Assembly: GCA_019648995.1 (NCBI GenBank)
Contig: BLXT01005898.1
Coordinates: 581,631 to 603,824 of the forward strand
Reading direction: 5' to 3'
Length of the DNA stretch: 22,194 nt
Origin: Plakobranchus ocellatus
Lineage: Eukaryota; Mollusca; Gastropoda; Plakobranchidae
Position numbers and translations under genes: made by a program. Of the stretch, positions 17,780-22,194 are shown piece by piece. Every line of letters starts with the position of its first letter. Positions within the stretch are counted from its first letter, which is position 1. Below the pieces are notes generated by a model, which worked only from the letters and a program-made list of their open reading frames with translations, made no database searches and had not been told where the DNA came from.

Positions 17780-18480
17780 CTGATGACAAACTAAGAGACA
17801 AAATTGCGGCAGCTGTGCATAACAAATATGTGACTCAAAACAATATCTAAGAGGCTGAGGAACTATGGTATGAAATGAAAAAAATCAATGAAGTCATAGA
17901 GATAAATTTTTCCATAAAAGATACGAAAGAGCATAAGAAATTTGTAAAGAACGAATACTCGAATCGACAGAAGAAAGACGCAAATCAATAAATGAAGAAG
18001 CCAAATATAAAGACCTAAACAAAAAAAATCAAGATGAAATGCAGGGAAGCAAAAGAGGAATGGACTGATCAACAATGTCAAAAACCATGGCAAAAGCTAA
18101 ATATTGACTGTAAATTTAAGTTCGCTGAAAGTAAGGACGTCAGATGTAAGAAAATCATATTAGCCTTGGCTTCATCAACTCAAAAAAGGAAACATTGTTA
18201 CTGGAAAAGAAGGAAATATTAAACATATGGTCGCAATATGTTGAAGATCTTTTCATAGACGATAGGTATGAAATAAGGAAAAATCTAGATGGTACAAATA
18301 TATTTAAAGAAGAGATTGATGCAATAATAAAGAAAGTAAAAAATGGAAAAACTGTACGATCAGAGAGCATAACATAGTAGAAATAATTACAGCGTTAGAT
18401 AACTAGGAATAGGTCTAACAAAAAAACTCCTTAATGCAATTACGACATTAGTACAATTCAAGAAGTTCGTTGTAAATTTT
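17780..18480 (+). pseudogene. RTE linker between endonuclease and reverse transcriptase
   Basis: Translation across frames gives AVHNKYVTQNNI, EAEELWYEMKKINEV, ILESTEERRKSINEEAKYKD, IRMKCREAKEEWTDQQCQK, then EEILNIWSQYVEDLF and EEIDAIIKKVKNGKT. These are typical of the region between endonuclease and RT in RTE-like elements (the EERRK...YK.LNK.IR.KCREAKE.W block). Copy 1 keeps only the EERRK part and then jumps to the RT, so this segment defines what copy 1 lost. Confidence 0.85.
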
Positions 18481-19030
18481 TTTATAGTACTGCCTAAAAC
18501 ACCAGGGAAATAGAATTAGTACTTCATAGAATAATCAATTTTAGGAAAATCCATTACGTATTTTGACGCTTAGAATATGCGAGAGTCCAAGACCAGAAAT
18601 ATCTGCAAAACAATGTGGCTTTATGTCTGATAAAGGGATTAGAAACTCAATATTCACTTTGTCAGTGTTAAGCAAAGGTGTATAGATATGCCAAAAGACT
18701 TCCATCTCTGCTTCATAGATTATTCTAAGGCCTTTGAAAAAGTAAAAAACTTAGAGCTGTTTCGTGTGCTAGATTAATTGTTGGTGGTAAGATCTGAGAG
18801 TAAAAATGAATCCATACAAGGATCAAACAGCATTGTAAGAATTGAAGGAAAACTCAGTAATTTAGAATCCATGAAAAGAGATGGGAGCCAGGGGTGTGCA
18901 ATATCTTTTGATCTTTTAATCCTTAATAGTGAAATGATTTTAAGAAATCTGATATTTCAAGCTTAAAGGTGTAGAGAAAAGCTTAATAATTTCAGATATG
19001 CAGATGATACAGTTTCAATAGCAGAACTGA
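18480..19030 (+). pseudogene. RTE reverse transcriptase catalytic region, broken
   Basis: Blocks in order across frameshifts: VLPKTPG near 18490, ILTLRICESPRPEIS, QCGFMSDKGIRNSIFTLSVL, IDYSKAFEKVKNLELF, SIVRIEGKLSNLESMKRD, QGCAISFDLLILNSEMILRN, and FRYADDTVSIAEL with YADD at 18997-19008. The order and spacing match RTE-type reverse transcriptases. In-frame stops (for example TAA before the YADD block at 18964) and frameshifts are visible. Confidence 0.93.
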
Positions 19031-19179
19031 TAAACGGCTTCTAAGAGTTTCAGACAGTGAACCTTTAAAGAGCAAAAGAATGGCCCGTCTTTGAATATAA
19101 AAAAAACCGGAATGCATGCTCATCTCAAAGAAATTCTCATCCAAATCCAATCTTGTAATCAAAGGCGAAAAGATCTAAC

Positions 19180-19735
19180 AAGTTACGAAACTCAAACATT
19201 TTTGGTTACCTGATAACATCAGATGGAGATGCACAGGTGAAATAGGTAAAACAATACCATGACCAAAGATACATTCCAAAAAATGAAACCAATACTAGGA
19301 AGCATAAATACAAGTATGGAAACCAAAATAAGCGTAGGTGTATGGTGAGTATCAAAATAATATGGTATTGAGTGTTGAACAATGAATAATGAAACAGACG
19401 AGAAAACTAGAAGCAGTAGAGATGTGGTCTTTCAGAAGAATGATGAGGATATCATGGAAGGAAAAAAAGTTAATGAATCGGTTGAGCAATCATTAATTAA
19501 AACCCTAAGACTGAAGCAACCACAATTTTTAGGATATATTTGCCGAAACAAAAGTTTCGAACACTTAGCAGTCACTGGAAAGATTGAAGGCAAACGCTTT
19601 AGAAGTAGACAGAAGATATAAGTTTTATTGAAAGTCTCCTAGTCATGGTAGCGACAACTTACAAATAGGGTTGACTAAGAATAGGTTGAGTGGAGGAGAA
19701 GATCGCCAATGTCTGTTCCAGACAAGTCACCTAAG
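19180..19735 (+). pseudogene. RTE reverse transcriptase C-terminal domain
   Basis: Includes KLKHFGYLITSDGDAQ (the fLG-type strand after YADD), SINTSMETKISVGVW, then the open stretch NESVEQSLIKTLRLKQPQFL, YICRNKSFEHLAVTGKIEGK, and finally EWRR with a one-base deletion before IANVCSRQVT-stop near 19732. Relative to copy 1, five bases replace six between GAGTGGAGG and ATCGCCAATG, which shifts the frame. Confidence 0.9.
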
Positions 19736-20244
19736 AAGAACCCACTATCAAGGTATCAAGAGAGATTGACCTCTCGGAAAAGTCTGTATATGTCAGTTGC
19801 ATCGCACTACTTACTCCTGGCGACTTTAAAGTATTCAATTAAAATATTGAAAAGGCTGTTCCTCATTTATAAAAGGTAGTTCTGGATGAGCATATGTGAC
19901 GCACCAGAAGTCTACACATCAGCGTTCTCGTTCTCTATCTGCTCCTTCACCTCAGTCAGCATAACCACGTTTGCTAACCTCATGTTTCAATCAAAAACCT
20001 TGGCTGATGCACTCAAGCTGATCACGACAAATCGTTTTTGAATGTTGGCGAGCTCCCTAAAGGAGAGATATTTGTCAATAAGGAAGGACCTTTGCCTTGC
20101 TATTGCTAGTCCTATAGACAGCATCCCTAGCTCTCTCTGGGCACGTTTACTTCACCTTTCTAGGGTAGGGGAGGGCCCCAGGGATAATTTTTTTGTACTC
20201 AGTTTGATTCAGCTCCAGAACACACAGCCTTCCATGCAGCTCAG
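19736..20244. other. Flank of LINE copy 2, no gene called
   Basis: AT-rich at first. From about 19890 it becomes G+C-richer and remains so to about 20610. A plus-strand 72-codon frame (20042-20260) is open but lacks splice or domain support. An old, unrecognised repeat is possible. Confidence 0.4.
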
Positions 20245-20334
20245 TCAAGAGAAACATTGATCTCCAGCCATTTGCCAGGGCTGCCCTTTAGATATATTTC
20301 CAGCAAGCCTCGTGGGTTTGGCCTTAGCTCTTTC
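20245..20334 (-). CDS. Candidate terminal exon, paired with 20556-20497
   Basis: Unrecognised. On the minus strand the acceptor TTGGCTGGTCATTCTTTTCTCAG is near-consensus. In phase 0 the exon reads ERAKAKPTRLAGNISKGQPW, then QMAGDQCFS and a stop at 20245. A second frame is also open (KELRPNPRGLLEIYLKGSPG ... NVSLD, stop at 20241) and would need a phase-2 junction. Phase 0 matches the end of the upstream candidate exon, with an intron of 162 bases. No known domain. The region is G+C-rich relative to its surroundings and could also be an old repeat. Confidence 0.35.
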   Translation of the reverse strand, partial: ERAKAKPTRLAGNISKGQPWQMAGDQCFS

Positions 20335-20496
20335 CTGAGAAAAGAATGACCAGCCAATCGGCCAGTGGAGGCCAGCTCTGTCGCTCCGTTTAGGGAGCAA
20401 AGAGTGGCCAAAGAAGTGTATTGGTAAGTGACAGCCATCTTGTCATCACCTCAACTTCTAGGATCCACCTCACCCATCATACGGGTTGCACCTTAC

Positions 20497-20556
20497 CGCG
20501 AACAAATGCACCCACTCTGTGAGGGTGGGCCTCTCTATCGTTTCAATACCGACAAG
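20497..20556 (-). CDS. Candidate 60-bp exon with consensus acceptor and donor
   Basis: Unrecognised. On the minus strand TTTACTTATTTTCACCGCAG precedes exactly 60 bases encoding LVGIETIERPTLTEWVHLFA, followed by GCG|GTAAGG, a strong donor. Both boundaries are phase 0. The peptide is well-mixed and amphipathic. Splicing to 20334 keeps the frame open for another 29 codons. This is the cleanest acceptor-exon-donor arrangement in the window, but two short exons cannot identify the protein. Confidence 0.42.
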
Positions 20557-21014
20557 CTGCGGTGAAAATAAGTAAAGCCAGCAGACGGAGGGCAGACAAG
20601 ACTATAGGGTACAAAAGGAATTTAAGACAAGTCAAAGCAAACTGGAAAAAAATCAAAATCGATATCGACTATGCATCCATAAAAGACAACAAACTGATGT
20701 AGAATGGCGAGAAACCAATCTGTCCTAAAACAGACAGAACTGTTTATGCTCTGATTTTATAACAGTTGCAATTTTAACACCCGAAATTCAAGGAGTGTGT
20801 ACTAAATGAAAATCAAAAGCATAAAAATGGAGAATCAGATAATCTAGAGTGGAAAGAGATTAATTGATTAAATGGATGGAAGACAGAAAAAGAGAAAGAG
20901 ACTGAGGGTGAAATAGAAAAGCAAAAGTAAGAAGGAAGGGCAGGACAGAATAGAGATGAATATAAACAGAGATGGGACAGACGGCAGACAATATACAAGG
21001 AACTATGAACAGAA

Positions 21015-21501
21015 ACGACAAAGCTGAACACGGCTTCCCTTTGAAATTCACAACTTTACAAGAGTTACGAAAATCCAGGGGGTTTTGCTGATATACCGCA
21101 TTCAGATTGAGACCTTTGATAATGATACACTTATTTGATTCCAAAATATACTGCAACTGGTGCAGTAACATACGCGGAGACCCAGTCACCCGCGTCTTCT
21201 TCCAAAAACAAAGGTGATATGTGTAATCACTGCTTTAAATTAACTACGCCGTAAACGAAATACATGCACTTAACATGGCTTTACGGCATACTAAATTTAA
21301 CGCAGTGGCTAAGCATAGCCCTTTGTTTGGAAGGCAAAAAGATCTCAACTTGTGAGATGAAGCTCAGTCTTCATAATCAGTCTGCTGCAATAATTTTCAG
21401 CCTAGACTTTTCAAGCAGACTAATTATAGACTGAGCGACAAAACTGTATGTGTTTGTGCACGGCTTCCCTCTGATAGCTCTAGTGGTGATGGATATACCG
21501 C
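21015..21501. repeat. Diverged direct repeat pair
   Basis: ACGACAAAGCTGAACACGGC (21015) with CTTCCCTTTGA and GATATACCGC (21090-21099) recurs as GCGACAAAACTG (21435), CACGGCTTCCCTCTGA (21459) and GATATACCGC (21492-21501). The copies are about 420 bases apart in the same orientation, with length changes inside. On the minus strand both include GKPC in the same local context (FKGKPCS and IRGKPCT), which may be fortuitous. Confidence 0.55.
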
Positions 21502-22186
21502 GAGTAGCACAACACATATAAGAAAAAGCAGGACAAATGATAGCTTTCTCTGTGAAAAGAAAATAGGAAAGATGGAAATGAAAAATAACAACCGAGGAAA
21601 GAGTGTGAACAAGAAGAAAAAAGAGAAAATAAACAAAGAAGCAAAAGGAAAGAAAGAGCAAATATATGAAGAAAATTCCATCAAAGATGACTAATTAGAG
21701 GAAAGATTGCAATAAAAAAAAGATGAAAAGGATGTTGAATAATATACAATCGCATTATTCACATACAAATGGCGACGGAAGAGATTTAAAATAAAGTTAA
21801 AGAATGAATAACTGATTAAATAAATAAATTAGAGACAATACGCAAAAGAGGAGGAAACAAAAGAGGTTCAGTGAATAAAACGGTGACAAAATTTCACAGC
21901 TGAAGATGCGTTGAAAAATACCAAAGTAAGGGCGTCAGTTTTATAACAGACCATGGAAGTAGACAGACTGAATGATTGAATGATTGATTCATCGATTGAT
22001 TGAATTTAACTGAAAGCCTGATGACTTAATCAGTTTCGTTCCACTGATATTATATTTCCGCAGTTCACCAAAGGAGGTTCATGCGCTATGTTTAGAATTT
22101 CAGGATCTCGGCCTTCAGAATTTCAAAACAGGCAAAAATGAAAAAAACTTTCTCTGCAAAAGCAAACTTGTCCCCTCCCAGAACTA

Positions 22187-22194
22187 ACTCACCT
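22187..22194 (-). other. Consensus 5' splice site at window edge
   Basis: The reverse complement of the last eight bases is AGGTGAGT, a perfect AG|GTGAGT donor. If used, a minus-strand exon ends at 22193 and lies to the right of this window, and the window would be its downstream intron or introns. A single 8-mer can occur by chance. Confidence 0.3.

Larger units (their letters stand above)
17270..19735 (+). mobile_element. RTE-clade LINE, copy 2: long, degenerate
   Basis: About 2.46 kb of an RTE-like non-LTR retrotransposon on the plus strand. In order it has an endonuclease (from NLYAPTSDSGDIEE), a linker, a reverse transcriptase with RYADDTV and the C-terminal domain ending IANVCSRQVT-stop near 19732. 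It is 5'-truncated inside the endonuclease, missing the first catalytic motifs. The tail is short (AAGAAGAA-like) rather than the (TGA)n of copy 1. Numerous frameshifts and stops make it non-functional. It shares its 3' half with copy 1 in opposite orientation 12 kb away. Confidence 0.94.
20560..22194. other. Purine-rich and AT-rich stretch, no gene called
   Basis: Strongly purine-biased on the plus strand at about 20876-21010 and 21520-21720 (AGAAAAAGAGAAAGAG-type tracts). Open minus-strand frames there translate to Phe/Leu/Ser strings and are compositional. A diverged repeat pair lies at 21015-21099 and 21435-21501. GATTGATTGA-type tetranucleotides occur at 21970-22005. A donor-like AGGTGAGT (minus) sits at the very end. 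Confidence 0.5.

Noticed and set aside
20813..21684. Minus-strand frames rich in Phe, Leu and Ser that look like membrane proteins
   Set aside because: They are the complement of GAA/AAG/AGA-rich tracts, overlap in several frames and lack splice support.
22070..22095. AAAGGAGG followed by TTCATG, resembling a bacterial ribosome binding site
   Set aside because: The window is clearly eukaryotic and the frame that follows is short.
1..22194. CRISPR arrays, tRNA or rRNA genes, phage or bacterial defence genes
   Set aside because: No regularly spaced repeats and no complete tRNA cloverleaf was seen; tRNA-like B boxes occur only within the SINEs.

Overview
This is a eukaryotic, almost certainly invertebrate animal, genomic window. 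It is AT-rich with long A/T homopolymers, microsatellites, short isolated open stretches bounded by splice-site-like sequence, degenerate non-LTR retrotransposons and tRNA-derived SINEs. There is no sign of operons, Shine-Dalgarno-led genes or long uninterrupted genes. RTE-like LINEs, tRNA-SINEs and repeated AGATCTAGA-type words would fit a mollusc, perhaps a gastropod, but that is an inference. A 20-base run of N (10872-10891) is an assembly gap.

Firm content is mobile. An RTE-clade LINE is present twice in opposite orientation. Copy 1 (about 5282-6640, minus strand) is 5'-truncated and internally deleted but keeps the YADD reverse transcriptase motif, a clean C-terminus and a (TGA)n tail. 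Copy 2 (about 17270-19735, plus strand) keeps most of the endonuclease, the linker, the reverse transcriptase and the C-terminal domain, all broken by frameshifts and stops. Three related tRNA-derived SINE fragments lie on the minus strand at about 12760-12960, 13838-13990 and 15290-15400. A 143-bp palindrome with a (TA)27 centre (12612-12754) abuts the first. A segment of about 0.65 kb rich in ACC/ATC triplets is duplicated directly (14483-15128 and 16073-16760).

Host coding content is weaker. Reading the minus strand I find short open stretches preceded by plausible 3' splice sites, some followed by good 5' splice sites: 20556-20497 with 20334-20245, 16078-16024, 14488-14175, 13623-13441, 12140-12083 with 11873-11644, 10033-9749, 9505-9167, 8591-8433 (poly-A signal at 8275-8270), 8020-7726, 4440-4370, 3105-2981 and 73-1. 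A perfect AG|GTGAGT donor sits at the right edge (22193, minus). None matches a family I can name, and some could be chance in AT-rich DNA. Two pairs are the best supported: 12140-12083/11873-11644 (phase-compatible, CxxC plus CC peptide) and 20556-20497/20334-20245 (phase-compatible, good donor and acceptor).

The most interesting structure is the 14.5-16.8 kb duplication. Its copies end at the same 3' splice-site sequence, so two candidate minus-strand exons (14488-14175 and 16078-16024) follow identical acceptors in the same phase. This looks like an intron-plus-acceptor duplication giving alternative exons. I saw no recognisable new defence, toxin or biosynthetic system.
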